The notes under the pieces: model-generated
Database searches by the model: none
The model's input: only the letters and a program-made list of their open reading frames with translations
Told to the model about the DNA's origin: nothing
Translations under genes and position numbers: made by a program
Shown: positions 1 to 10,164 of the stretch, one piece after another
How the letters are laid out: every line of letters begins with the position of its first letter
Numbering within the stretch: position 1 is the stretch's first letter
DNA from: Cyclospora cayetanensis
Lineage: Eukaryota > Apicomplexa > Conoidasida > Eucoccidiorida > Eimeriidae
Direction: 5' to 3'
Assembly (NCBI RefSeq): GCF_002999335.1
Contig: NW_020312381.1
Span: 186,001 to 250,000, forward strand
DNA length: 64,000 bases

Positions 1-300
1 GAGCCTGCTGTGCTTGAAGGTAGATCGGTGTACAGCTGTTCGTTCATCTCGGCGTTTTGTGCGCTCCTGCTCTGCCGCTGCGCGCCTGCCTGCCTTTTTT
101 TTGCTCTCTCTTGAGTTGGTGCATGATGCGCCACCCAAGGGAAATCTTCTGCAGAAGCTGCAGCTTTTAACTCGCTCCTTTTGCTGCCGCTCTCGCTTGT
201 CCCCTGCTGCTGCTTACCCACCTCGGCCCTCAGGCGGGGGCTCCTCCTGCCGCGCGTCGTGTGGCTCAACTTCTTAAGCTGCGCGTTGCCTTTTTTCTAG

Positions 301-1602
301 TGGTGTGCGCGCGCGCGCTGAGCATCGCCGAAGACAGGGAAAAACCCTGTGAAGGCGTGCGATTCGGGGAAGGCTGCGTTTGTTTGCAGCCGGAAGTCAG
401 AGCGCACGTGGTGCTCTTGATGGAGCTGCAGCGCATGCGCAACGAATTGCAGCAGCTGCATCAGCAGCAGCGGCAGCCGTCCATCGTCATCCAGAATACA
501 ACTGCAGTTGCTGCAAAGGCAGAGGGGCCTCAAGCCACCCAACAGCCAGAAAGGAGTGGATGGGCTCCCCATTGGCTGTCCGTGTAAGCGCCAGGGGGTG
601 GGGGAGGAGGTGACGACACGTGTCTCTTTCTCTCACATGCCCATGCATTTTCCGCTGAGTGTCTGTCTGTCTTGCCCCGCACTGCCTTCGCTTCGAGGTA
701 CAGTTTGTTCCGGCTTGCTGTCGGCGTGGGTTGCTCATGTGGCTCGTTGCCGCGGTAGAGGGCTTTTACAGGGGGGTCGTTCTTTCACAGACTTGAACTC
801 GTTGCGTCTGTTGAGTCGCGTAATCTCTGGCTACATGACTGGCCAGCCACTCAGTAGGCCGCTGGGTGTAGGCCATGCGTCGCCTCGGATGTCTGGCTGT
901 GTATCGTGCCGTCTTTCCTAGCGGCATATAGTCAACGACACGACTGCTTTTTATATGCGACGTCTGCCAGACTGCTCCGCTGGCCGTCCTCTATCGCCTT
1001 CAGCCCTCACGTGGCTCCATTCTCCCGAGTGTATTTTTATGCCGACCTCTGCACTTTCGTGTGGCGCGTGCACATGGCTCCGCAGGTTTTTCGCTTCGCG
1101 GCTGAACCGCTTGCTTTTTGTCTGCGGCGTTGGCGTCAGTTGCTTTATGCTCCTCGAGCACTGGCGGCATTCATGGAGGATGGCGCAATTGAAGGCAAGG
1201 GGCCACACACACTCGCGCTTAGGCAGCATCACACGCTGGGTCGTGTCACGTTCGAGTTTTGGTGACTTTCCGCTTTCGAATACCCTCTAGCTCCTTTTGT
1301 TACCGTCCTGAGTACATGCCTCACCGGCATGCTCTCCGAGCCGCTTCTACCCGACTGCCCCTCTGAGCTGCATCGTGCCACTGGGCCCAGTTCTCATGTG
1401 TAGCAGCACGTGCCTGCCTGCCTCTCCCTACTTCTTAAGTGCTCCTCTGTATATCTTATGTAGAGTGGGCTGCACAAACCCCTCTCTTCAGAGGTCCTCG
1501 TGTACCTGCCTTTCTGTGGCTTTGCGGCAGCGGCGAATGGACGCCAATTTGCTCCTCCGTGGATTCCAGTTGCTAGAGGAGTCTCTTGGACTACGGCGCT
1601 AG
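301..1602 (+). CDS. putative small single-pass membrane protein, 5' end not defined
   Basis: I do not recognise this protein. Three exons join in phase: about 301-583, 1086-1239 and 1531-1602 (stop 1600-1602). The first ends at a good GTAAGC donor and begins after a T-rich CTAG acceptor. It encodes a cysteine-containing segment, then a Q-rich coiled-coil-like stretch (ELQQLHQQQRQPSIVIQNTT). The second exon carries a clear hydrophobic helix (LLFVCGVGVSCFMLLEHW) flanked by basic residues, as in a membrane anchor. The third gives a short tail ending LGLRR. No ATG lies in frame upstream within the first exon before its acceptor, so a further 5' exon, in the first 300 bases or outside the window, must hold the start. 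The second intron donor (GTCGTG) is weak. The frame match across both introns is the main support. Confidence 0.45.
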
Positions 1603-2164
1603 TAGACGGTACTGCAAACCATGTTGTCAGGGGTGCTGCCAGCTAGGCAGCCAGTTGACTGCTGCCACTGCCATGTGCTTGCTCGCGACACGCTACAGCT
1701 GTGGCAGCTGCTGCACTCGTTGTCGCAGCAGCTTGCTTGCTGGGTGCTGCTGCTGGCAAGCGGTCCTAGACAGCTGCCGCGGGGGGTCGATGACCCCGCA
1801 GCGAAAAAGCGGCAACCTCTAGGGCGGAGCCAGTCGGTACTCGCGGCAGCCGTATTGGTCACGACAAGCAGTGGCGTCACTGACAACTGTCGCTGCTGCA
1901 CATGCGACTCGACTGCGCATCTGTTCCGAGGCGGGAAGCCGCCAGGAAACGTAGTTATGTTTCGTTAGCAAACCACGGGGTCAGGTGGCTCACACGTCTG
2001 GCACAGGTCGGGGTGGCGGTGGGCTAAGGAGGGGGTGCACAGCGGTAGCTAGCGGCAGGCTATGAAAAAGCAACATCGTGCGAAGCAGGCCACACTGCTC
2101 AGTCTCCCCGTCACGCATGCGCACATGCCGCAACTGCATTTGCAAGCGTTGTCGCTGGTACTAC
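1603..2164. other. intergenic, convergent 3' ends
   Basis: This lies between the 3' ends of the membrane-protein model and CGI121. An ATG-started frame at 1621-1968 is CTG/CAG-rich and matches nothing I recognise; I treat it as repeat-driven. No other feature seen. Confidence 0.5.
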
Positions 2165-3208
2165 TCATATGTGGCGCGCTGCAACTCGCGAGAGGACAGC
2201 TGCGTGAATTCCCCCCGGAAGCAGCATTTCTGCATCACTAATGCCGAAAAGCTGTTGGTGGTGGGCGTACTGTAGCTGCCGCTGGGATCCCCAAATCCCA
2301 CTGAATGATGAGCCTCCGAGACAAGTGTTTTTTCCCTGGATCTGCTGCAACACGCGCAGCAAGATTTGCTGCCGCAGCTGCTCTTCCGCCGCTACGGCTT
2401 CCGATGCATCCGTTGCTGTCACCGCTGTTGCGCGTTGGGCTTCAAGCTGCTGCCGCATGGCGCCACTTGAAAGCAGCAAGCAGCCCGCGTTCAGAGGCAG
2501 GAAGGGCCTTCTCCTTGGGGTGTTCCGACTGCCGCAGCACGAGCAGCCGTCCGCACACGTCATATCACTGAATCCAACAACGAGAAGCTTAGTGGTTGAT
2601 TGCTGTATGCCAAATCGCTGCATGGCGGCAGATATGTTGCCGCTGCCAGACAGGCTGTACAGACATTCTGCGAAGAAGCTTTTCGTCTTAGTCCTTCCGC
2701 TGCTAAGGCTGCCAAGGCACCGCAGTAGCGCCACCTGCAGGTGCTCCAGGGATACCACGGAGCATGCATTTAACAGCAGAAACCCCCCCACACGACAGCT
2801 GCGCCACACTGCAGGATCTACCGAGGGAGAAAAAGAGCCCGAAAGCAAGCTGTGAAAGGGAGTTGACGCTGCATCCTTGAGGTTGCTGCTGCTGCTGGGG
2901 CTTTCAGTTATCCTGCTGTCTCTACGGCTCACGTCGAGCTTGCTAGCTTGCTGCTTTTGTTGCTGCTCGTCTGGCTGGCTTTCCTGCAGATCTGATGGCT
3001 GTTGTGGTTGCTGCTTCGGCGGCATAACGAGCAAATCCATAAGCTCACGTGCGTTTTTTACATCGGCAAAGAGGAAGATGTCAAGTGCAAAGCGTGGGAA
3101 GAGAGGAGCTAGGGATGCAGACCATCCTTTATACCCGTGGAAGGTCGCTTCGGAACTCACGCCCACTTTGCAGCAGCGGCAGCAGTGCGTGCCGTCGTCG
3201 TTGCTCAT
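2165..3208 (-). CDS. KEOPS/EKC complex subunit CGI121 (TPRKB family)
   Basis: Subunit of the KEOPS complex, which makes N6-threonylcarbamoyl-adenosine at position 37 of ANN-decoding tRNAs; in other organisms CGI121 binds tRNA and the kinase Bud32. The single-exon frame gives 347 residues from ATG 3208-3206. An upstream in-frame start at 3409 is not ATG-supported by homology, so I use the start just before the family domain. Family features: FALDIFLFADVKNARELMDL near residue 40, then FLLLNACSVVSLEHLQVALL, the RTKTKSFFAECLYSLSGSGN motif, and NISAAMQRFGI followed by TKLLVVGF. Human TPRKB is about 175 residues. The excess here is a Q/S-rich insert of about 65 residues after the first strand-helix unit and a long C-terminal tail. 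It is divergent from the 3377 gene, with 168 bases between starts. Confidence 0.85.
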   Translation of the reverse strand: MSNDDGTHCCRCCKVGVSSEATFHGYKGWSASLAPLFPRFALDIFLFADVKNARELMDLLVMPPKQQPQQPSDLQESQPDEQQQKQQASKLDVSRRDSRITESPSSSSNLKDAASTPFHSLLSGSFSPSVDPAVWRSCRVGGFLLLNACSVVSLEHLQVALLRCLGSLSSGRTKTKSFFAECLYSLSGSGNISAAMQRFGIQQSTTKLLVVGFSDMTCADGCSCCGSRNTPRRRPFLPLNAGCLLLSSGAMRQQLEAQRATAVTATDASEAVAAEEQLRQQILLRVLQQIQGKNTCLGGSSFSGIWGSQRQLQYAHHQQLFGISDAEMLLPGGIHAAVLSRVAARHI

Positions 3209-3376
3209 TGTTGCACAGCCGCTTTTACGCTGCAGAAAAATAAGAACGGTGGGTTTCCCTATGAGGGGGCAGCGGCGGTGCCAGCGCAGGCCCCCTCGCG
3301 CTCTTCCGGTGTATCCCCTCGAGACCCTCAAAATCCCTCTAAAAACACTTGAAATGACCAATGCAAATAAAGGGGA

Positions 3377-6300
3377 ATGGTGAAAATCCGTTCTCCGAAG
3401 ATATTTCAATGGCGCCTAGGGAGCCTCGGCTGCAGGCTCCTGCTGCGCCTTCTGCATGCAGGCGCTGCCAACCCGAAGAGCAGGCAGGCAGGGCACATGC
3501 GCACAAGTCTCGGGTGGCATTTGCTGCACAGGCAGGGCCTTTGGCACCAGCACTTTCTGTGCTGCAGGGAGGCCTTCGCTATTGAAAGGCGCTCCTGCAT
3601 CCTCCGGAGCGGCAGAGGCTGCAAGAGCGACCACTGGCGGAGTCGCATGTGGGTGGGTAGCCTTCGACCCTTGCCTGCTCAATCGGACGTGCCACTGCAG
3701 GAGCCGTCGTTGCAGGTGCAGTGGGAGCTGCAACACTGCAGGCTACGCGCCCTCCGCCCCCCTTCCCCCCTGCAGGAGCAGCGCAGATTCCGCTGTGTTG
3801 GTGGACATACACCTGCGAGCTCAGCTGTCTGCAGTATTTGGGCAGCACACGAGGCCGCATCAGCATCAGCGCAGACTCTAAAAGAGCTGCTCTTAACTGC
3901 ACCGCTGTGCGGGCCGAGGCATGCCAGCTGCCCCCGAATGCCGAGCTTCTGCAAGCAGGCTCCTTCTGCTGCTGCTGCTGCAGCAGGAACAGAAGGAGCA
4001 GAAGCAGCCGTTTTGGGTGATGAGCAAACTGCCCAACTCGGAAGAACAGCCCATGGAAGCGACGTTCCCGCACTTGGTGCTGCTGCTGCTCGTGCAGCGG
4101 CGTCTTGTAGCGGCGAAGCCAAGAAGCAGGGGCGTCCTATCAGTGCGTCAGCGAATGCAGCAGCACCGACCAGCAACGCGTTTGGAAGTCTTGCAGCAGG
4201 AAGCCTTGCTGCCCCACACAGTGAGGCAGCCGCAGCGGCGCTAGCAGGAGGGCACTGCTGTTACTGCGGGGGCAGTTGTTTTGATCTGAGTGCATGTGCA
4301 CCAGCAGCAGCCGCCGCTGCTGCAGCCGTAAATGTCGCGCTGCTCCGCTGCAGCAGCATCCTGGCTCAGTTGCAGCTAATACCTTGCTGCTGCAGACTCC
4401 CGCTTCATGCATTAACAGACGCCATCGAGTTAGGAAACCTCCATCGCCTCATCGCATCAGTTGCAAGCAATAAGGCCCCTTCTCAAGCTGCTGACGACAG
4501 CAACAGCACCAGCAACACCAGCAACACCAGCAGCAACGCCGGAACGTCCACCCTCTCCGGCGCTAGACGCACATCAGGTAGCAGTAAGCGGAAGATGCAT
4601 GCAAGCGACAATGGCGGCAGCACCCCCGCAGATGCCAGCAACACCAGCACCACTGCAGACACCAGCAACAACAGCACTGTAGACGATTGCCGGCGACAAC
4701 AGGGCCAAGAAGATCCACAAACGCCACAGCAACAAGAGCAAGAGCAACAGCGAGAGCAACAAGAGCAGCAACAACAACACAAAGAACAACAAGAGCAACA
4801 AGAACGACAACAAGAGCAACAAGAACGACAACAAGAGCATCAGCAACAAGCAGAGCAACAGCAACAGCAACAAGAACAACATTCCCAACGAGAGTCGCAT
4901 CAACAGCCTGTTTCGTCTCCCGTGTGTGGTAGGCGTTTAGCAATTCCAGCTCCCCTGCAGCGCCACCAGGCACTGCAGCAGCTGCGGGGTGGTCTGCGAG
5001 CTGCCGTTACAGATGCGGCCAGTGAGGGCATCTTGTTGTATTTTTTCTCGCCTTGCATCAGCAGCGCGAGTGGCAGCAACGCCGCCGGGAGCAGCGGCAG
5101 TGGCAGTGGGGAAGGCGGGGGGAGTAGCGGTGCCTTCGTGCTGCGCTGCGGCTTGCTGTTGGAGTATATTGGCGATGGAGATGCCTGCCTGTCTTGGGCG
5201 TTCGTGGCGCGTGGGCTTTCAGCTGCAGCAGAGAAGCAGCTGCTGCTGCTTTTGTTGTTGTGCGCCACGGGAATCTTCCTTAGAGACATGCCCTATTCCA
5301 CTAGCGTGGACGTGCGAAAAGCCCTCCTCCCACACCGTCTCCCGCTGATGCCGTCGCTGGTGTACAGCCAGCTGCTCTTGGAGCAGCAACTGCTGACGTC
5401 GCTGCTGCAGCAGCAGTGCAGCATCGTTTTCGCCGCCGCTCCTCCGCCCCCCGTCGCCACCTCTGCTGGCGTCGCTGCAGAGCCACCACTCCAAGCAGGG
5501 GACGCGAAGCGAGAAAGGCGACTTTCCGCATTGCAGCAGAAGCAGGCAGGAGCCGAGGCGGAGGTGGAGGCGGAGGCAAAGGCGGCTCCAGCAGGAAAAG
5601 CGCCAGTCGCAGCAGCGGCGAAACAAACAGCAGCAGCACCCATGTCACGTGCGGCAGACACGAGTCTCCTAGGCTGCGTTCCCTTGCGTCCATTGAATCT
5701 GAGATGCCGCCTTACGGTGGACTCTAGCGATCTGCTGCTCTGCCCCCGTCCGCTGCTGCTGCTGCTGCAAGAGGCACCCTTCAACCGCCTTGTGCTGCAC
5801 AGAGAGCCAGACTCTCCCGAGACAGAAGCAGCCGAAGCCCTTAGGGAGGCTGCTGCTGCTGCGGCGGAGGCAGGCGCCACTTCGCGGAAGCGGTGCAGCA
5901 ACAGCAGCCGCAGCTGCAGCAGGCGCTTCAGGAGGAGCAGCGGCAGCAAAAGCACTCCTGAAGCTGGCGCTCGGACCTCCTCTCCTGCGCAGCAAGCGCA
6001 GGAGGAAGAAGCGCGCCTTAGGGCAGCCTCCCTTGCTGCTGCAGGGTTGACGGCTGACGGCCTTGTTATGCACGACAACTTGAGGGATGCCTCTCGGTGC
6101 TGCTGCATGCGGCAGCAACACTGGGTTAGACGCATTGCTATTCTGGATGCCCCAGAACTCGCTCTGAAGATCATTCCGGAGCTCCTGGATCTCCAGCGAC
6201 AGGAGCAGCCGAAAGAGCGTCACCCGCAGCAGCAGATGCCCGAGCAGCATCCGCAGCAGCAGCAAGCGCTTCCGGAAGTGCAGCCGTCGCAGCAGCAACA

Positions 6301-6622
6301 GCAGACAAAGTCGATTGGATGGTCTCCTTCTTTAGAGTTGCAGCGGGAGTTGCAGCAGCTGCAGCAGCAGGAGCAGCAATCCTGTTTTTTTAGCAGCCGC
6401 GCGGCGCCACAAGGATGTGCAAGGGTATGTGAGGAGCTGCTGCGGATAGACGGCACCCACAAGCACTTTAAGAGATTTAGGCGCATGCTGAGGGAATTTC
6501 ACATGCCCCAAGCGGCGTGCACTACGCCTGAGGGGGCGGGTATGAAGGGAGACGAAGGGAGTCAGTGCGGCTCAACGGGAGCCGCAGGTGAGGCAGGGGT
6601 AGAGGACAAGTATGTCCCATAG
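3377..6622 (+). CDS. large homopolymer-rich protein of unknown function
   Basis: Open frame of 1081 codons from ATG 3377 to TAG 6620-6622 without introns. I recognise no domain. Visible features are a cysteine-rich patch (HCCYCGGSCFDLSAC, about residue 290-305), alanine runs, an N/T/S-rich stretch, and a long Q/E/R tract encoded by CAA and CAG repeats around 4724-4900. Less repetitive blocks follow: RRLAIPAPLQRHQALQQLRG, FVLRCGLLLEYIGDGDACLS, leucine runs, LVYSQLLLEQQLL, and near the end ILDAPELALKIIPELLDL and GTHKHFKRFRRMLREFHMPQ. The last two look like ordinary globular sequence. The first about 130 residues look weak, so the true start may be further in. Long antisense frames here are repeat shadows. 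This is the homopolymeric amino-acid repeat style typical of Eimeria genes. Confidence 0.6.
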   Translation: MVKIRSPKIFQWRLGSLGCRLLLRLLHAGAANPKSRQAGHMRTSLGWHLLHRQGLWHQHFLCCREAFAIERRSCILRSGRGCKSDHWRSRMWVGSLRPLPAQSDVPLQEPSLQVQWELQHCRLRALRPPSPLQEQRRFRCVGGHTPASSAVCSIWAAHEAASASAQTLKELLLTAPLCGPRHASCPRMPSFCKQAPSAAAAAAGTEGAEAAVLGDEQTAQLGRTAHGSDVPALGAAAARAAASCSGEAKKQGRPISASANAAAPTSNAFGSLAAGSLAAPHSEAAAAALAGGHCCYCGGSCFDLSACAPAAAAAAAAVNVALLRCSSILAQLQLIPCCCRLPLHALTDAIELGNLHRLIASVASNKAPSQAADDSNSTSNTSNTSSNAGTSTLSGARRTSGSSKRKMHASDNGGSTPADASNTSTTADTSNNSTVDDCRRQQGQEDPQTPQQQEQEQQREQQEQQQQHKEQQEQQERQQEQQERQQEHQQQAEQQQQQQEQHSQRESHQQPVSSPVCGRRLAIPAPLQRHQALQQLRGGLRAAVTDAASEGILLYFFSPCISSASGSNAAGSSGSGSGEGGGSSGAFVLRCGLLLEYIGDGDACLSWAFVARGLSAAAEKQLLLLLLLCATGIFLRDMPYSTSVDVRKALLPHRLPLMPSLVYSQLLLEQQLLTSLLQQQCSIVFAAAPPPPVATSAGVAAEPPLQAGDAKRERRLSALQQKQAGAEAEVEAEAKAAPAGKAPVAAAAKQTAAAPMSRAADTSLLGCVPLRPLNLRCRLTVDSSDLLLCPRPLLLLLQEAPFNRLVLHREPDSPETEAAEALREAAAAAAEAGATSRKRCSNSSRSCSRRFRRSSGSKSTPEAGARTSSPAQQAQEEEARLRAASLAAAGLTADGLVMHDNLRDASRCCCMRQQHWVRRIAILDAPELALKIIPELLDLQRQEQPKERHPQQQMPEQHPQQQQALPEVQPSQQQQQTKSIGWSPSLELQRELQQLQQQEQQSCFFSSRAAPQGCARVCEELLRIDGTHKHFKRFRRMLREFHMPQAACTTPEGAGMKGDEGSQCGSTGAAGEAGVEDKYVP
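4724..4912 (+). repeat. CAA/CAG-rich coding repeat (Q/E/R tract)
   Basis: Imperfect triplet repeat of CAA, CAG, GAG and AGA units within the 3377-6622 gene, translating to a glutamine-rich tract with glutamate and arginine. All three frames stay open, which produces false antisense frames. Confidence 0.85.
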
Positions 6623-8889
6623 GGGGAGGATAACTACTAGGGATTTGATGGTTTTTACCAGAGGCAAAAGGGTGTGGAACCGTTTGCAGGCTTTTTGAGA
6701 AGGAGCATAACATGGCAGTACGCTATGTCTGAACTCTACTTGCTCAGTTGGCACAATCGTGACTTTTCGCTTGTTGCTGCCCTCGCCTCAAATTTGTACA
6801 GAGCAGGGAAAGTCAGTGGGTTAGGGGACCATTGGAAAGTTACTAGACAAAAACTAAGGGCAGAATGAGGCACATCTTCGTGGTTGTCTGTTTGTTTGCC
6901 TCTCTTCTTGACATCCTTCCTTCCCTTAAGGGACTGCAGCAGATCACAGTATTCATGCCATGCAGTTTAGCTCTCTCTCGAATGCAAGGTGCCTCTATAA
7001 CTTCCGGCGCACTCTGTGTCCTGTCTTCTAATTGAATAGCGAAGCAGGTAACGTCTTGTAGGAGGTGTCTCCCTCGGCCTGAGTCGTTTCTGCCCGCAGG
7101 CAAAGCCCTCTCCATCTCGATAGGGCGACGTGAAAAGAGTAAGGGGATAATTCATGGAGGGATGCACAGAAAACTATATGCACTATGCAAGAGATATGGA
7201 AACGACGCGTGCAGCAGGGAGGGAGGTCTGCTGAGAAGCCCAGAGGCTGTGTGGGTCAGCGCAACAAGCAGAGCTCTTAGCCTAGGTTATTACTAATAAT
7301 CGCAGAAGAACTACATCGATCTGCCATTTGAGTACAGCAGGAGCGTCGCTGCAACTGCATGCGTGCTGTATTCCAGCTCCTACCACCAGGCCTTTCAAAC
7401 ATTAAGGGTGGCAATACGAGCGAGGAATACGTGCGTGCTGGAGAAGGGTATCAATAGGCAGCCACTCCAGCAGAAGATGGTGGGCCTCAGTGCACCTTCA
7501 ACACAGTTTGACCTAAGCCGCATTGCACATGTGCTCTCTTTGGTAGCCGTTTTCACAACGGGGTCGCTTGTTCCTTTGGAAGAAAGGGATGAGCTATATA
7601 AAGGTTCAGCGGCCGCTGGACACTGGAATAGGGGCCTTACAAGATCAATAGAAAGGCGAACTTGTAGTGTTTGCTGAAGTGTGCCGCCACCTCAAAGGGC
7701 CTTCAGCTTCCGGATTTATTTTGGCAAGCCTGAGCTGCCTGCCGCGTGGGCACAGGAGGAGCAGAGCAAGCCAGACAACATTTTTCTGCATGCTATAATC
7801 GCCTATGACTAGCTCGATATAGTCGCAGCTAGCTGTCGGTAGGGATTGCGGAAGTGTTCACTAAATTAAGATATTCGCATGTGTGCAAAAGGTTTCGCCG
7901 ATGGTCCTCCACGGTTTTACTGTCTCTGCCATATTGGCCGCAAGCAGCTTATGATTGCAGCATTCTAAGCGGCAAAGAAACAGAGCGCATCTTGTTATCA
8001 GCAGTGAAGAAGTGACATGGCGTACTGTGGGCTACATGCCTGCGCATTAGCGAATGCAGTGACACCTCTCCTGCCCCACACGCACCATGGGTTTTCCCAT
8101 GAGAACTTTAATTTTTATTTTTCGCTAGCTTATATTGATGCGTTTTTGTCTTCCCTGGCATAAATGAATCACCATTGGGTATGGGGTGGACGCATGGTGT
8201 CCTACACCCCAGGGTCACCCCCTCTCTGGGGCCGCCCTCCCATTAGATTTCGTGCATGTGCTCACGCTGCTGCATAAATCTCCCTTTAATTCATTGCCAT
8301 TATAGGCATAGCTATAATATGAGACCACCTATTCTCCTAACCTGTGGATGTGTATAGAACTGGGCACAGGCTCAACGGCGAAATACCCCATCGGCGGCGC
8401 AGTGGTATTCTCCTGCTGTTTCATGGCACTTTCTTCGAATTCTCTGTTCCTTGCTGATGTGACCCCGCTCCGATTAGACTATTGGCCCCAAATAGAGAAT
8501 ATTATCTCTCATCCTAGAGGCGTCAAACGTGATCCGTGCTGTAAATGCACACCAGGAAGGTCGAGGTTAGCAAAAGGCTTTACTCGTACTGTTTCACTAG
8601 TCCCTGCTTCGCTGCTACCACCAGCATCAGTGCTTCCAGCTACATTCTTCCTCTCTCACTAATTCCCCTTTCGGCTGTGCTGTCACTTTTGCTGGCTCAT
8701 GCTGTCTGCTGCTGCCGTCAGAATTTTCCACCTCCTATCTTTCCCACCTACGCAGTTTCATTCATTAAGCTCTGCTGATTAAAGTATTCGAGGAGGCGCT
8801 GACAGCTTGCAGACAGGTGTAACCGTCATTCAGCAGGAAGAGTTGTTGCCGCGCGCCATCTTTTACTACCCTCTTAGATCCTGCGAACG
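6623..8889. other. long intergenic stretch
   Basis: About 2.3 kb with no frame that I can support on either strand. The composition is more AT-rich than in the flanking genes. The last part upstream of 8890 should hold the dynein light chain promoter, but I see no clear element. Confidence 0.5.
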
Positions 8890-9285
8890 ATGGCTAGCCA
8901 TGGCATGGTTCCGGGGCCGATCCCCGAGCCTACATATAGGATGGCTCCTTCAGAGGATGAAAAATTTTATCCCTCGCGCATAGAGGAGTTGATACACTCG
9001 GTCTGCGCAGATTTCTTTCGAGACAAAGTAGAATATGATGCCTCAATGGCTGAGGAGTGGTCTCAGTCCCTGTCCTCTCGGCTCCTCAGCGCCGTTACCC
9101 AGACGCAGCACGTGCCGCGCTATAAGCTCATCGTGCAGGTCACTATTTTACAGGAAAATGGCCAGGGCGTTACGATTTCTAGCAAAAGCCTTTGCGACGT
9201 CTCTTTCGACAGCTGGGCCTCTTGCACATTTAGGACGAAGGCTCTTGTGTGTTCGGCTATGGTTTTTGGTTTTTATCACGAATAG
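8890..9285 (+). CDS. Tctex-type dynein light chain
   Basis: Light chain of dynein motors that dimerises and binds the intermediate chain. The single exon runs from ATG 8890 to TAG 9283-9285, 131 residues, close to the usual family size. The family signature covers most of the second half: RYKLIVQVTILQENGQG, then SKSLCDVSFDSWASCTF, KALVCSAMVFGFYHE at the very C terminus. That C-terminal pattern (phenylalanine/valine strand ending in FGxYxE-like residues) is typical of Tctex1/Tctex2 chains. The helix before it (IEELIHSVCADFFRDKVEYD) is closer to the Tctex2 (DYNLT2/TCTEX1D2-like) branch, but I cannot fix the subtype. Such chains serve cytoplasmic, axonemal or intraflagellar dynein; coccidia have flagellated male gametes. 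It lies tail to tail with the dynein light intermediate chain gene. Confidence 0.85.
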   Translation: MASHGMVPGPIPEPTYRMAPSEDEKFYPSRIEELIHSVCADFFRDKVEYDASMAEEWSQSLSSRLLSAVTQTQHVPRYKLIVQVTILQENGQGVTISSKSLCDVSFDSWASCTFRTKALVCSAMVFGFYHE

Positions 9286-10164
9286 AAACTGGTTCACCAC
9301 TAAACAATCTTGCAAGACCCCGTTTTAGACTCCCAGAAGGGCCCTGTGGCACCCATCCAGAGGTGGAAGCACAGCATGCAAAAAAAAAAGACTGGAGAGA
9401 CGGGCGACAGCCCCCCATTCAACCCAAAGTGACCAGAGACGTGGCAGGTCCTAGAGTCATAGAATTGTCTACAGGGAACGCAAAAAGCGACGAAGGACGG
9501 TCCGCCCAGCAGTTGGACAGCTCACCAGAGGCCGTTGCAGAGGAAGTGCGAGGGTCACCACTCAACGCACGGTGGTTGAGTTCTCGCGTTCCTCTGGCAA
9601 CCAGGCTGCATTGCGTGACTAGGCCTGTTGTAGGCAGGTAGCGAGCTAGCTAGTCAAGGGACAAAGGGAGGAGGAGCGGCAAGCCTACTGGCCTGAAGAG
9701 GCGTTCAAGCAAGCAGCGCTGAACGACCAACTATTGGTGCTCTTACGAGGAGGCCGTAGGAGGAGGCGGGGGAGCACGAGAAGAGGGCCCCTCCCCAGAA
9801 GGAGGAAGCTTCGGCCTGATGACCGACTTTGCCCGTTCCCGAGGCGTTGCCGGGGCCTTTCCCCTCGCTGCAAAAAATCACAAGAAGATCACGAAAGGCA
9901 CCCGACGACTGCTCGTGCTTTGCTGCCAGCGCTGCTCTGGCGCATTCTACCGGCAACAGCAACACAGTAGGAGGCGAGCTGTGATGGGAATCACGTTTCT
10001 GTTGGGCGCCTTAAAGCCCCGAAGCGAGTTCATCGCGCCAAGAGCACGACACCAACACGCCACTAGAAAGATGTGCTGCGAGGCCTCGCGCGACGGTTAC
10101 AGGAGCTCAAAGACGCAGTGTGAAACAGGAGCACAGGATTTCTGGCACACACGTAGACCGACCG
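9286..10164. other. intergenic between two convergent dynein genes
   Basis: About 880 bases between the stop of the light chain and the stop of the light intermediate chain. Arginine-rich plus-strand frames around 9651-9970 are open but have no start or family match. No feature supported. Confidence 0.5.

Noticed and set aside
261..587. Open frame starting at 261 as a complete small secreted protein
   Set aside because: Its first codon is GTG, not ATG, and a T-rich CTAG acceptor at 299-300 suggests that the region before 301 is intron. The frame is better read as an internal exon.
1621..1968. ATG-started frame of 115 codons
   Set aside because: It is CTG/CAG-repeat-driven, leucine/cysteine-rich, with no family match and no splice support.
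5293..6174. Long minus-strand frame of 293 codons
   Set aside because: It is antisense to the 3377-6622 gene, leucine/serine/alanine-rich only because of GCA/CAG repeats on the other strand, and has no family match.
9651..9970. Arginine-rich plus-strand frame after the dynein light chain
   Set aside because: It has no ATG in a good position, no splice partner and GC-rich composition that leaves frames open by chance.
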